From Sphagnum compactum (lineage: Eukaryota; Bryophyta; Sphagnopsida; Sphagnales), in contig OZ234499.1 in NCBI GenBank assembly GCA_965153455.1, positions 3,765,577 to 3,829,576 of the forward strand: 64,000 bases of DNA, in the 5' to 3' direction. Below are positions 10,221 to 21,590 of the stretch, piece after piece (the first letter of the stretch is position 1; each line of letters opens with the position of its first letter). The notes beneath the pieces were generated by a model. That model had not been told where the DNA came from. It saw only the letters and a program-made list of their open reading frames with translations, and searched no databases. Made by a program: the position numbers and the translations under genes.

Positions 10221-11194
10221 ATGGACAACTCAGAATCCAACATCGATCTCACTCAAATCCTCGCCGCCCTTCAACACCTTCAACAAGAAAATGCCGTGCT
10301 TAGAGACTCGGTGACCCGCCTACAGAATCAGCCACCACCTCCTGTCCCAGTACTTCCTGCTCTTGCAATGGCCGCCCAAGAACCCAAGATCAGTCTGCCA
10401 GAAAAGTTTGATGGAACGCCCTCAAATTTCGAGGCTTTGTCAGCCAGGTACGCCTGATCATGCAACTACACCCCCGTCGTTATTTTGATGACACCACTCG
10501 TGTAGGATTCGTTGGAACCCTACTCACTGGGACAGCTGCAGCATGGTTTGCTCCCATCCTGGAAACATCATCCCCTCTTCTACAAGATTTCAACGCCTTT
10601 ATGGCGGAATTTGAAGCAGTATTTGGGGACAGTGATAAGGCCAGGACTTCAGCCAACAAGCTGCGTCGCCTCCAGCAAGGGACACGTTCGGCCATCGTCT
10701 ACGCTTCAGAATTCAAGCAGCTTGCCTGTGACGTCAATTGGGGAGAAGCTGCCTTGATTGATCAGTTTCGCTGTGGGCTTCGTGATGATGTTCAAGATCT
10801 TTTGTTGACACTCGCAGACCCTTCTTCCTTCAGTGAAACCATCACCCAGGCAATTCGGTGCGATAATCGTCTGTTCGAACGTCGCCAAGAAAAGAAAGTC
10901 ACCTCCAACGCCCAGCTTTGGAACAGTCGGCCTATTACGCTCCCCTTAGTTCCCCAAACAACACCAGTTGCCCGACCTGCCTCTTTTGGACCTGCTCCGA
11001 TGCAGATCGACACAGCTAAGTTTAAATCTTTGACAGAAGCCGAGAAACTTCGCCGAAGGACAAACAATCTATGTATTTACTGTGGCAACCCAGGGCATAT
11101 AGCTCGTCAATGCCCTCAAAAGCTTGTCAAACTTCAGGTACAAGCTGTGGAAACTCCCCAGGAGTTGGAAAACAAGAACATCCAGTCACAGTAA
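10221..11194 (+). pseudogene. gag: Retrotransposon Gag with one frameshift
   Basis: Gag packages the element RNA into cytoplasmic virus-like particles. The start ATG at 10221 lies in an excellent context (ACCACCATGG). The first part (to 10457) has a coiled-coil-like LTQILAALQHLQQEN stretch, a proline run and PEKFDGTPSNFEA. The frame then ends at a stop. The protein continues from about 10460 in the -1 frame, with the capsid-like region and a CCHC zinc knuckle (CIYCGNPGHIARQC, about 11072-11113) before its stop at 11194. A single missing base near 10436-10442 explains the break. No slippery site is seen there, so mutation or assembly error is more likely than programmed shifting. The 3' end overlaps pol by about 124 bp. 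Confidence 0.85.
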
Positions 11195-14100
11195 GAGCCG
11201 TGCGACTGGATCTCACCCAACACCACCTTTGCAAAGGCTCCTGTTCCGCTGTTGGTCCCAGTCCCAGTTTCACTCAGTATGTGGACATCATTCGTATTCC
11301 AGAAAACATACCACAAGTGTCAGCTTTGGTGGACTCCGGCGCCACCTCTTCTTTCATCGACCAAACATTTGTCGTCCAACACAACATCCCTGTGGTCAAG
11401 AAGTCAACCCCTGTTCCGGTAGAGGTTATTGATGGGAGAACCATTGCTTCTGGTGCAATCACACACGAGACAACCCCTCTAGAACTCTGTATCGGCAAGC
11501 ACATGGAGAAGATTGTTCTCAACATCATTTCCACCCCTCACCATCCCATCATCCTTGGTCTGCCTTGGCTAGAAGCACACAACCCTATCATTGATTGGCG
11601 ATCTAGAACCCTCACCTTCAGCGCACAACGATGCACCTCTCAAGAACCCCACGCTCAGAAAAACATTTTGTCCAGTCCTGCCAAGAACCCTGTGGTCGAG
11701 AACCCAAAGAGGGTCGGAACCAATTCCAGTTTTATCAAGTCTGTTATGTCAAATCCTGCAGTCAAGAACCCCCGATTGGTCAGAACGAAACCTTGTCCTG
11801 TCAAGAATCTTGTCAAGAATTCTGCCCAGAAAACCAACCCTGTCCAGATCTTCGTTGATAGAGCTGTCCCTTTCTATCGGGCTGTTAAGAATCTTCAAGT
11901 CTTCGCCATCCATGTCAACCCAGCCAACACCACAAACCCCCAATCGGAACCAACACCTGTCAAACTTCCCAAGAAGTACAAGGACTTTGTTGATGTTTTT
12001 GAAAAGATTAATGCTGATCAGCTCCCCGCCCATAGTCCATATGACTGCCCGATTGATCTAGAAGAAGGACACTCACCACCCTTTGGTCCTATCTATGGCC
12101 TATCGGAACCGGAACTCCAAGCCCTACGTGATTACCTTACTGAAAATCTTGCCAAGGGGTTCATTCAGCATTCCAAGTCTCCAGCCGGCGCCCCAATTTT
12201 GTTTGTCAAGAAGAAGGATGGCTCCCTTCGACTTTGTGTGGATTATCGTGGACTCAACAAGATAACCAAAAAGAATCGATATCCTTTGCCTTTGATTTCA
12301 GGTCTCCTAGATCGACTACGTACCGGGAAGATCTTCACCAAGCTTGACCTCCGTGGAGCCTACAACTTACTCAGGATTCGCCCTGGTGATGAATGGAAGA
12401 CAGCTTTCCGCACATGCTATGGCCACTTCGAATACACGGTCATGCCCTTCGGCCTCACCAATGCACCCGCAGTCTTTCAGCATCTGATGAATGATATCTT
12501 CCGGGATTACATGGACGAATTTGTCGTGGTCTATTTGGATGACATTTTAATCTTTTCCAAGGACCAGGAAACCCACGACAAACATGTACGATTGGTGCTT
12601 GCGACGCTGCGGGAGCATGGCTTATACGCCAAGTTGGAAAAATGTGAATTCGACAAATCTTCAGTGGCGTTCCTCGGCTACGTGATCTCTCCAGATGGCA
12701 TTTTCATGGACAAGTCAAAGGTCGAGACCATCCAGTGTTGGGCTACTCCATCCTCGGTCAAGGACGTTCAACGCTTTCTAGGGTTTGCCAACTTCTATCG
12801 TCGGTTTATCAAAGGCTACTCCAAGATCACAACATCGTTAATAACCCTGACTTGCAAAGACAAGCCCTTCTCGTGGAATCCAACGGCCCAGGCTGCTTTT
12901 GATACTCTCAAGATGGCATTCACCTCTGCACCCATCCTGATACATCCCGATCCTACCAAGCCATTCATTGTGGAAACGGACGCTTCAGATTTTGCCTTGG
13001 GAGCTATTCTATCTCAATTTGGAATAGATGGGTTGTTGCATCCAGTTGCTTTCTATTCACGGAAGTTAACCAGTGCCGAAATCAACTACCAGGTCTACGA
13101 TAAGGAACTCCTGGCAATCATCACGACATTCGAGCAGTGGAGACCGTATCTTGCCGGAGCTCAACATCGAGTCCAAGTTCTGACAGATCACAAGAATCTC
13201 CTTTATTTCATAACTACTCGGACCTTAAATCGTCGCCAGGCACGCTGGTGTATCTTCCTAGCTGATTTCGACTTTGAGATTCAGTATCAACCCGGCACCC
13301 AGCAAGGGAAAGCTGACGCGCTATCTCGTCGTTCAGAATATGAACTTCGAGCGGGGGATGAGGCCTACGGCCAGCAGAACCAGACTTTACTCAACCCCAA
13401 GCAATTTCAAATTGCAGCAACAATCAGCACCCTCCCAGACTCATACCTTGTCAGGGACATCAAGATAGCAACTAAGGAAGACACCTGGGCTACCAACATC
13501 AAGAAGGAACTGCAGGAACGACCAAGGAACCCAAATCGTGATGACTTGGATCAATTTGAGCAGCAAGACGGACTTCTCCTTCGAAATAACCTGATTTATG
13601 TACCCGAAGGACCTATACGCCTAAAAATCCTGAGGGAATGCCACGACAACACCCTGGCAGGTCACTTTGGAATGGCACGGACTCACGAACTAGTGTCAAG
13701 GACTTACTGGTGGCCCAAAATGAACAAGATGCTACGGGAGTATGTCAAGTCTTGTGATACATGTGCTCGATCCAAGGCTCCCAGGCATCACCTGTTTGGA
13801 CTCTTACAGCCTCTGTCGATTCCTAGCCGACCTTGGGGATCTATTGCAATGAACTTCATCACGGACCTCCCTACTGTCAAAACCAAGAATTCAATACTGG
13901 TTGTGGTCGATCGACTCACCAAAATGGCCCATTTCACCCCTTGTTCTAAGTCAATCACGGCAGAAGAGACAGCTCAGTTAATTCTGGACGGGATCGTCCG
14001 ACTGCATGGACTCCCCGAGGAAATTGTGTCCGACAGAGGTCCTCAGTTTGCATCCAAGTTCTGGCATCGTCTATTCGAGCTTCTTGGAGTTGACATTCGG

Positions 14101-14925
14101 CTATCTTCAGCTTTCCACCCTGAGACAGATGGACAAACCGAACGGACAAACCAGACACTCGAGCAATACCTTCGCTGCACTGTGAACTACCAACAGGACG
14201 ACTGGCTGGACCTACTATCTCAAGCAGAGTTTGCTTATAATAACACAACACATGCATCGACCGGGATCAGTCCATTCTTTGCCAATTACGGTTTTCATCC
14301 CAGGTTCAGCCTTGAAATTCCTGGAGACTCCGTAAACCCCTCGGCTGAAGAAAGGGCCACGAGGCTTGGACAGGTTCAACAGAACCTTATGGCAGAACTC
14401 AAGCTAACACAGGAGTGGCAAAAGAAGCAAGCAGACCGCCGACGCAAGGACCATCCAAACTTCAAGGTTGGAGACAAGGTCTGGCTTCTCAGAAAGAACA
14501 TTGCTACCACTCGCCCATGTGCCAAGTTGGATTACAAGCGCCTCGGACCTTTCAAAATCGCCAAATTGGTTGGTCTAGTGGCTTGCCAGTTGGAGCTTCC
14601 ACCCCAAATCAAAATCCACAATGTTTTCCATGTCTCCCTGCTTGAGCCCTATCATGAAAACCCGATCCCAGAACGTCATCAAGAACCCCCAGCTCCAGTC
14701 GAAATTGAAGGCCAAGAAGAGTTTGAAGTTCAGGAGGTCTTGGACTCCAAGAAGATTCGTGGAAAGCTCCTGTACCTTGTCTTTTGGCGAGGTTATCCTC
14801 CTTCTGAAGCTACTTGGGAGCCTGCTGGAAACCTAGTTCATGCCCAAGACTTAGTTAATCGGTTTCACCAACGATATCCTAACAAACCGGCTCCATCTAG
14901 AAGATGTCGCTTGAGGAGAGGATAA
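11071..14925 (+). CDS. pol: Retrotransposon Pol: protease, RT, RNase H, integrase, chromodomain
   Basis: This is an uninterrupted 1284-codon frame encoding the enzymes that reverse-transcribe and integrate the element. Positions count from the first ATG at 11071. Aspartic protease DSGATSSF has its aspartate near residue 88. Reverse transcriptase YLDD is at 488-491. The RNase H aspartate is near 637 (ETDASD). The integrase HHCC zinc finger is at about 858-905. The integrase catalytic residues are D947, D988 (SDRGPQF) and E1024, a D,D35E spacing. A C-terminal chromodomain lies at about 1218-1270 (EVLDSKKIRGKLLYLVFW, TWEP). Pol is in the -1 frame relative to the end of gag and overlaps it, so it is probably made by -1 frameshifting; the real N-terminus need not be the ATG. 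The stop codon abuts the 3' LTR with no gap. Confidence 0.97.
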   Translation: MYLLWQPRAYSSSMPSKACQTSGTSCGNSPGVGKQEHPVTVRAVRLDLTQHHLCKGSCSAVGPSPSFTQYVDIIRIPENIPQVSALVDSGATSSFIDQTFVVQHNIPVVKKSTPVPVEVIDGRTIASGAITHETTPLELCIGKHMEKIVLNIISTPHHPIILGLPWLEAHNPIIDWRSRTLTFSAQRCTSQEPHAQKNILSSPAKNPVVENPKRVGTNSSFIKSVMSNPAVKNPRLVRTKPCPVKNLVKNSAQKTNPVQIFVDRAVPFYRAVKNLQVFAIHVNPANTTNPQSEPTPVKLPKKYKDFVDVFEKINADQLPAHSPYDCPIDLEEGHSPPFGPIYGLSEPELQALRDYLTENLAKGFIQHSKSPAGAPILFVKKKDGSLRLCVDYRGLNKITKKNRYPLPLISGLLDRLRTGKIFTKLDLRGAYNLLRIRPGDEWKTAFRTCYGHFEYTVMPFGLTNAPAVFQHLMNDIFRDYMDEFVVVYLDDILIFSKDQETHDKHVRLVLATLREHGLYAKLEKCEFDKSSVAFLGYVISPDGIFMDKSKVETIQCWATPSSVKDVQRFLGFANFYRRFIKGYSKITTSLITLTCKDKPFSWNPTAQAAFDTLKMAFTSAPILIHPDPTKPFIVETDASDFALGAILSQFGIDGLLHPVAFYSRKLTSAEINYQVYDKELLAIITTFEQWRPYLAGAQHRVQVLTDHKNLLYFITTRTLNRRQARWCIFLADFDFEIQYQPGTQQGKADALSRRSEYELRAGDEAYGQQNQTLLNPKQFQIAATISTLPDSYLVRDIKIATKEDTWATNIKKELQERPRNPNRDDLDQFEQQDGLLLRNNLIYVPEGPIRLKILRECHDNTLAGHFGMARTHELVSRTYWWPKMNKMLREYVKSCDTCARSKAPRHHLFGLLQPLSIPSRPWGSIAMNFITDLPTVKTKNSILVVVDRLTKMAHFTPCSKSITAEETAQLILDGIVRLHGLPEEIVSDRGPQFASKFWHRLFELLGVDIRLSSAFHPETDGQTERTNQTLEQYLRCTVNYQQDDWLDLLSQAEFAYNNTTHASTGISPFFANYGFHPRFSLEIPGDSVNPSAEERATRLGQVQQNLMAELKLTQEWQKKQADRRRKDHPNFKVGDKVWLLRKNIATTRPCAKLDYKRLGPFKIAKLVGLVACQLELPPQIKIHNVFHVSLLEPYHENPIPERHQEPPAPVEIEGQEEFEVQEVLDSKKIRGKLLYLVFWRGYPPSEATWEPAGNLVHAQDLVNRFHQRYPNKPAPSRRCRLRRG
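14913..14925 (+). other. Polypurine tract
   Basis: GAGGAGAGGATAA directly precedes the 3' LTR. It is the expected position and composition for the primer of plus-strand DNA synthesis. It doubles as the last codons of pol. Confidence 0.75.
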
Positions 14926-15155
14926 TGTCATGGCCTAGGATATTTTGGGATACTTTTGGCAATATCATGGCCTAGGATATTTTTGGATACTTTTGGCAAT
15001 ATCATGGCCTAGGATATTTTGGGACTAGTATGGCTCAGGGTTATAAAAGGAGATAGTCTGGGGAACAACCCTTTAGCAGATCAACACCAGTTGATGGATC
15101 AATAAAGCTTGTCTTGTCTTGTAATTCTCCACTTGTTTGTAGTCGGTCCATAACA
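14926..15155 (+). repeat. 3' LTR (230 bp) with 37-bp tandem expansion
   Basis: It starts TGTCATGG and ends CATAACA like the 5' LTR. It is 74 bp longer because a 37-bp unit (starts at 14928 and 14965, with the ordinary LTR resuming at 15002) is present in two extra copies. The rest matches the 5' LTR at all but about two positions. The expansion lies upstream of the TATA box, in the U3 promoter region. Confidence 0.93.
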
Positions 15156-15160
15156 CCAAC
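15156..15160. repeat. Target-site duplication, right (CCAAC)
   Basis: It is identical to 7835-7839. Together with the TG...CA termini it fixes the element boundaries exactly. Confidence 0.9.
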
Positions 15161-15540
15161 TACTTCTACAAATTGTAAAGGGAGATGGTTTTTGTTATTA
15201 AAAGACCTAAATCTTCCAAAAAATGCTTTTGTTGCACATCCTTTTTTTTGAAAGGTTTTTTTGTAACAAAAAAACTAGATATGGAGTTAGAATTCACTAA
15301 ATGACCCACGCCCTCCTCTAATTCATTGGCATTGAACATGTCAAATGAGTTGGTCGTAATAACTATAGCTGCAAAAGCACACTGTCTCTGTCTATCCATG
15401 TCTATAAACATCTCTTACATCCCATCGTCACTTGAAGATGAAAAGCTAGAACTATTTGATCTGAAAGTACTAAAATTATCTCTCGTAGAACTAGAACCAT
15501 GGTTTGAAAATGAAACCATGATTTCCAAATGAGAAAATCC
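15161..15540 (-). pseudogene. hAT transposase relic, N-terminal part
   Basis: The minus strand from about 15520 encodes a serine-rich start beginning MVSFSNHGSS, which runs into a stop. It continues at 15411-15166 with FDMFNANELEEGVGH and HFLEDLGLLITK. The last motif is typical of the region just before the catalytic fold in plant hAT transposases. It leads directly into the segment resuming at 7834 on the other side of the Ty3 element. Stops and frame changes make it nonfunctional. Confidence 0.7.
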
Positions 15541-15782
15541 TTCAATTTGAGTGATAAGTGAAAAGAAAAAAAATTAATGGAAAGTGCTCCCACTTAAATA
15601 ATTCCCACCCATAAAACAAAACATATGGGTTTGAAGTAAAGGTTATGGAAACCCTTTTTACACAAGGTTGAAGACTTAAATTTTGGATGGCACTTTTGGT
15701 TGAGGGGTTTAATTATGAGTGGGAATAAGGATTGGAGGTTTTGATTATGATGTTAAATTAAGATTTTAATAGCCTTAATGAT

Positions 15783-16165
15783 AAATCCTATGCAGGACCC
15801 TAGGCACCCTTTCATCTAAGTGAAATTTACTTAAGTAACTCCCTATGTAATCCTTAAATAACCTCTTATGTAAGCCCATAAATAGCCCCCTAGGTATCCC
15901 TTTACTTACAAAGTCCCTAGGCATCCCAACCAAGGTAGGCCATTAGGTGATTTCTAAGTATCCCCTAAATAGTCCCCTATGGAACCCCAAAAATAACCCC
16001 ATAAATCTTCCTAAACTCTTAAAAAGCCCGTAGGTAATCCCCTAAATAAACCCTACATAACCCCCCATAAATAGTCCCTAGATATCTCCTAAGATTAAAA
16101 AATCACTAGTTAGCCCCTAAATAGTTCCTTAGGTAACGCCTAATAACTCCCTAGCTAACCCATAC
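15783..16165. repeat. CCCTA-rich quasi-periodic tract
   Basis: About 380 bp is built from degenerate words such as ccctaggta, cccctaaatag, taacccc and ccataaatag, recurring every 12-25 bp without a fixed period. It resembles neither coding sequence nor an exact telomeric array (CCCTAAA), though words overlap that motif. Function unknown. Confidence 0.55.
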
Positions 16166-19100
16166 TCAAACCCATTGCTAGACAGGTTGGTAGCTCATAT
16201 ATAACTAGGTAGGTGCACCTACCCTATTTCACCCTAATGTGTCTTGAAGTTTTCCAAGCATTGCATAACATCCCGTATCATCTCCTTAACGATGCCTTGC
16301 ATTTTCCCATAATCCTTTGGCATTTTCTTATGTCCTCCCATCATCCAAAAGAAAAAAAATCCCCCAATGTTATCACCTAAAAAAAACCTTTTTCTTTCCC
16401 CACATGCCCTATCATCACATGATCTCATCCTTGAGTTTATCCTCATTGTTTCCCATGCTTGAACAAACCGTCTCCAAGACTTTTAGGAAACCATATTGAA
16501 CCTAAAAATTACTAAGCATGCCCTACTTGGGATGGCCCTTAAGCCCCAAGGACGTCCTTAGGATGTCCCCACAAGAAAGGGATGTTGGCATCCATGGTTC
16601 TTTTTAATCAACTATCATCCCTCTTTTGCACATTATTCAAAATATTTTGTTTATTGTTTTATTAAAAATTTGTTGACATCATTAAAAGCATAAACTTGAG
16701 GTCAACAATGAAAAAGTTGTATGTCATTAAGAAAGTACAAAATTAAAAAAAACACAACAAGATAAACACCTTGATCCTTTTGTTGTTGAAGCGGCATATA
16801 ATTGTTTTTGCATTTCACACCAAGCTTTGACATGATCAAAGATGCTAGTTAAGATGTTGAAAAATCCATACGTAGACAAGGACAAGCTTGCTAAGTTCAC
16901 AATTGAACAACTTGAATGGATTTTTTTCTAGGAACTTTTGGATGTTCATTTTGACACTTTAAACTTCTTCTTTTTTTGCATCATTTGGGAAATAGGACTT
17001 TTTGAAGTGTTTTAGTCTTGGTCTTACTTCTCATGTATTACAAAGGTCAATATTCCTAGTATTGTATTGGAGCATATATTGTGATATCATATATTTTTAA
17101 TCTTTTTTTTCAACAGATGAATTTCAATTTATGTGTCCTTTTCATGTATTTTTTAATAATAAAATATAAACCATTATTAAGTACTAGTTGGCCTACATGG
17201 ATTGGTACTTATTAATGAACAAGTATCTAGATCCTAAGTAGATTTGCCAAATATTAAAAGGGACAATTTTGAAATAATATTCTAGTAATAATTAGATTTA
17301 AGAAAACTTGTAGAAACTAGCTACTGAAATAGTTAAAATGTTGCAAAAAATATTTATCAAGAGTAATTTCAAACTATCAAAAATACCTATTGAATGTATT
17401 TTTTTTAAATATCAAAAACATTTATGAAAAATAATTATCAAATACCTACTAAACTACTTTTTTTGAATTATAAAATAAGAAAAGAATTTTGATTAAAACA
17501 ATTAATACAATGTTGGAAAACTCAAGTTCCAAAGGTTACAAAATGGACACTTAAAATACTTAATTTAGAGTTTGTTTCAAGAAATTATGAGCCACCAAAG
17601 TTTCCAACCTAATTGTGTATCAAAAAGTTTTAACTTTTTTGATGATTTCAAAGCCTAAATTGTTTCAAATTGGGACAAACGATACAACTTTGGAACTTTC
17701 TTTGAAAAGGCTACAAGATGGATTGTTCAAAAAACTCAATTTGGATTTTATTTGAGTTATGAATTTTCAAATTTTCATAACCAAAATACTCATATGGTCA
17801 GTTCTACCACTTCGGTAATGGGTATTTCCCTAGTGAGTTTTGAATGGCATACAACTAATTTCTAAAGAGACACTAGGAGTTTAGCAAGGGGTACTAAAGT
17901 GCTTTGAAGCCTATAATACCCCTATTGAAAGGCTAATGCATTCTTTTACAATTCTACAAACGTGGAAAACATCAATTTAGAAATTAATGTTTAGAACATA
18001 TTGCTAGATATTTTATTTTCTTATTTATTTTTTTGACATCTTTATAAATTTTTTATGTGAATTTTAAAACCTTTGTTTAAAATATTTTGTTGGAATACCA
18101 AAATGCCTTTTGCAAAAGAAATTCTTGTCTTCAAATCTTTGTGCAATATTTTATTGTCAAATTCTATTGTAAAATATTTTTTATCACTTCCATTATTTGT
18201 GGTACATGTCTTTCTAATAGAAATTTGGTTGAAATTCATGCAAGTTTGAATACTTTTCTGCTTATATTGAAACTCATTCTAATAAAGTTATTTATTGGAG
18301 ACATTTTTCATATTTTCAATTATTACTTGCTGCAAAAGTTGGATGAATGTTTTTTAATTCTTCATTGAAATTAAGAAATCATTTCGCACTAATTTTTTTT
18401 TAATATTCATCATTTGGCAACCTTATTAGGACTTCTTCAAGTGTTTGTCTAGTCCATAAATATCATGTGTCACAAAATGAATATAAATAATATTGTATTC
18501 GAATGTATATCATGAAATTAACTACTAAGTTTATTCATTTCCATCAAGATCCATCTTCTTCTAAGAAAAATTGATCTAGGTGTCTTATTCTAGATAGGAC
18601 ATACACAACAAATGTTGCAAACATTTCTCAACAAATGAGCCAAAAACACCATTATGTTCTTTACAACATACACTTGCCAAAAACCAATTGATCCATTCAT
18701 TTTTCTTAATAGAATGAGATCATCAAGAAATCCATAGTTGTGATTTGACCATCTACCAAAGTTGCATAGACAAAAATTTATACTCCAAGTGCATGGTACA
18801 TTGTTTCAAATCCTCTTTTGTGAACACAATCCAAATTAAATATCAAAAACAAACATTTCACATAAGATCTTCACAAGGCAAAATTTTCAAAAGTTCAAAG
18901 CAAAGTTCAATTAAACACAAAAAAAGACCACCAAGAGAATTAAAAGCATTTACAATTATAGAAGGTACAAACATTTTGCTTCAATTTGTCTAATTATTTC
19001 CTTTTCAAGCCCACAAAATTTGTTCAATGGAATCATTTCGCAACAAATAATGCATCTCACAAATTTCAATTTGTTCAATGTCATCTCTATTGATTGTTGA

Positions 19101-21590
19101 AACGTGAGTTCACAATCCATCTTGATTGTGAGTTCTTTGAAACATGGTTCCAAATCCAAGGGTAAATGCACATGAAGATGGATCTCAAGCAACATTTCAT
19201 AATCCTTTTTGCAAGTTCATTTCCAACTTTTTAAAGTGAATTTTAAGCCTAGTGAAAATTTGATCTAGCTCTCAATTGATTTAAATGATATTAAAGTTAA
19301 CATTGTTCTCCAAATCCAAGTTTGTGCCACCATTTTGAATTCCTTTGAAAACATTTTTATTAAATTATTAGTCTTCAAAAAATCAATCTTAATATTAAAA
19401 AAAACGTTGCCATTTTGAACTTTTAAAAATAAAATGTTATTTCATATATTTACAAATAGATTTTGCTTTTACACGAAATGAACATCATGGTTAGCAACAT
19501 TATTCATAAATCACAAAGGAAGAGAGAAAGTTGCATTTTGTATTGTCTACATAACAACTTGTGATCATACACCAATGTTTTAAATAGTTTTTTTGGATGT
19601 TATCCTTATACTCTTGGTCTCTATGCAAATTGACTTTGTGCCCAATTCTATTGCCACCATTTTGATGCCTCATACGTTTTTCCCCAACATATATAACAAA
19701 CAATGCTTGCACAAAATCATTCTCACATTCATTAGCATTCCATTTGATAAATGAAATCGTCATAAGCAAAGCGTTTTTCCAAGCCTCCACAGTTAATATG
19801 CCCACCACAAAGCAAATCACACACACAAAATGCAAGCCCCCATATAATTGCACACATAGATATCCATGTAAGTAATCATAATCTATGTGGATATGCAAAT
19901 ATGTTAATAGGATCCAATATGAATGTAAATCATTTAATATGAATTTAAATCAATCGAATTTAAATTCAGCATGAGTCATTGACCATTTCTTTATTACTTT
20001 CATTTTTATGTGGAACATGTAAGTTTTTGTCATGATGTCATTGAGATTTTTCACTTCACAAATTAAGAAAGATAGTAAGCTAATGTCTTTGACAAATTGG
20101 GCGATGGTTATTCACCAGTTATAGATCAGATGGTAAATCCACCCCTAATATTAAACCATTTTCCTCCCTCACACTTTTCTTGGGCAGAAGAGTATCTTCA
20201 AGTGGCATGGACATCAACCCTAGCAACAAAGAGGAGCTTAAATATTTGGCTTGAAAAGTGGCTACCTTAGGACATGCAAAACAAGGTTCAAATATTCTTT
20301 GTCATATTCACACAAACAATCTCCAAGGTTTAGGGTTCTAGTGAGACACCAGTACCTATCAATCCAAACCCAATAACAAAGGTGAACTCCAGGTTTAATC
20401 CTTGCTTGTTGCTTGTCAAGCTCTACTCAATAACTTCCACATGTTAAGAGAAAGAAACATCCACAAGCATATTACAAATTTAGAATAGTCAAAACCAATA
20501 TTTAACCGTTGAAAGCAATGCATACCATTGTTATATTCATTTCACAAATTCATAATGCTCACCTTTTGATACCATACAAATACCCAAAAAATTATGATTT
20601 TCAAAATTCAAAAACTTTCAGTGATATCAAAATTTTCTTCACTACAATCAACCTTCTGACATTTAGAAAACACCATACTAGACCAATAGTGGTCACTTCC
20701 TACATTTTGTTTTTCTTCTAGCTTTTATTGTTAGAAGGCAGGGATATTGTGTGGAGAATTACTATAGAGTATAGTAGGTTTACGGGATTTTGGCCCTTAG
20801 AAACTATGTGAAATGATTCATCATAATTTGGTTGTAAAAGGACTCACACTCGTCTTTTGATGTTCTGTTTTCTCCGCCACCTCCTCAAATGTGCACCCAG
20901 CCCTAAATGACTTTGTCACCAATCCATAACTCACAAAACTAAATATAAAATAACCTTTTCAAAAAATGGTTAACACACTCATCATAAGCAAAAAAAATTA
21001 TGTAATTTTTTCAAAATGTGACAATGCGATTGAAAACATTCAAAATACACATGTCATGACAAGTGTTTTTTAATTTGAACTTTTACACAAATGTGAAAAA
21101 TAAATATGAAAAGGAAATATTCAATGACTTTTTTTTTTGACAAAAATGTGATTAGATTTCCAAAATAATGAAAATCATGTTGTGAACATTTTCCTATTCG
21201 TTTTGGTTTGGTAGCAAATTTTTAAATGTTTAGATAGAACTTGTCCTCATTCAATGTGAAATCCTTTTTACGCTCGTCATAACTAAGGTGATGTTAAAAG
21301 ATGAAAAGAACAATCATGACAATTTTTCTTTTATAACAACATGATGATGTACATTAAAATAGATTTTTTTTAAAAAAAATCCCAGCTATGACCAATTTAT
21401 CATACAATATCCATTGTGATATTATTAAATGAATGACGGGGCCATTGTGTATAACACACCTTGTTTCTTTATGGTTGTCCAAGTTTCCAATTTCCAGGAG
21501 TGTCTCAGCTTCTTCTTTGGTTTCTTCATTTGACTCAATAGTTGCTTCACATTCATTGTCTTATTTACTCTCGTCAAGACTTAGGAATTT
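16166..21590. other. AT-rich intergenic region, no gene seen
   Basis: About 5.4 kb of AT-rich DNA has only short motif-free open frames. The longest is a 132-codon minus-strand frame at 19500-19898, for which I recognise no domain. One dispersed repeat copy sits at 20738-20800. Confidence 0.55.
20738..20800. repeat. Short dispersed repeat, copy 1
   Basis: It shares tatagagtatagtag and gggattttggcccttag, in the same order and spacing, with 58824-58889. Roughly three quarters of about 63 positions match; similarity stops at both ends. The family is unknown. Confidence 0.6.

Larger units (their letters stand above)
7840..15155 (+). mobile_element. Young Ty3/gypsy chromovirus with 155-bp leader array
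   Basis: This is a nearly complete Metaviridae-type LTR retrotransposon. Order: 5' LTR, self-complementary primer-binding site, about 2.1 kb of tandem 155-bp leader repeats, gag (one frameshift), pol (PR-RT-RNaseH-IN-chromodomain), polypurine tract, 3' LTR. It is flanked by CCAAC duplications and inserted in an hAT pseudogene. The shared LTR sequence differs at only about 2 positions in about 154, so insertion was recent. The integrase-linked chromodomain puts it among chromoviruses. The very short LTRs and apparent self-priming recall Tf1/sushi-like elements more than the tRNA-primed plant clades. Confidence 0.95.

Noticed and set aside
11591-12061. A 156-codon plus-strand frame inside pol
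   Set aside because: It is an alternative frame of the protease-RT linker; the pol frame carries all the conserved motifs.
19500-19898. A 132-codon minus-strand frame
   Set aside because: It has no recognisable motif, low-complexity AT-rich context, and no splice or neighbour evidence.
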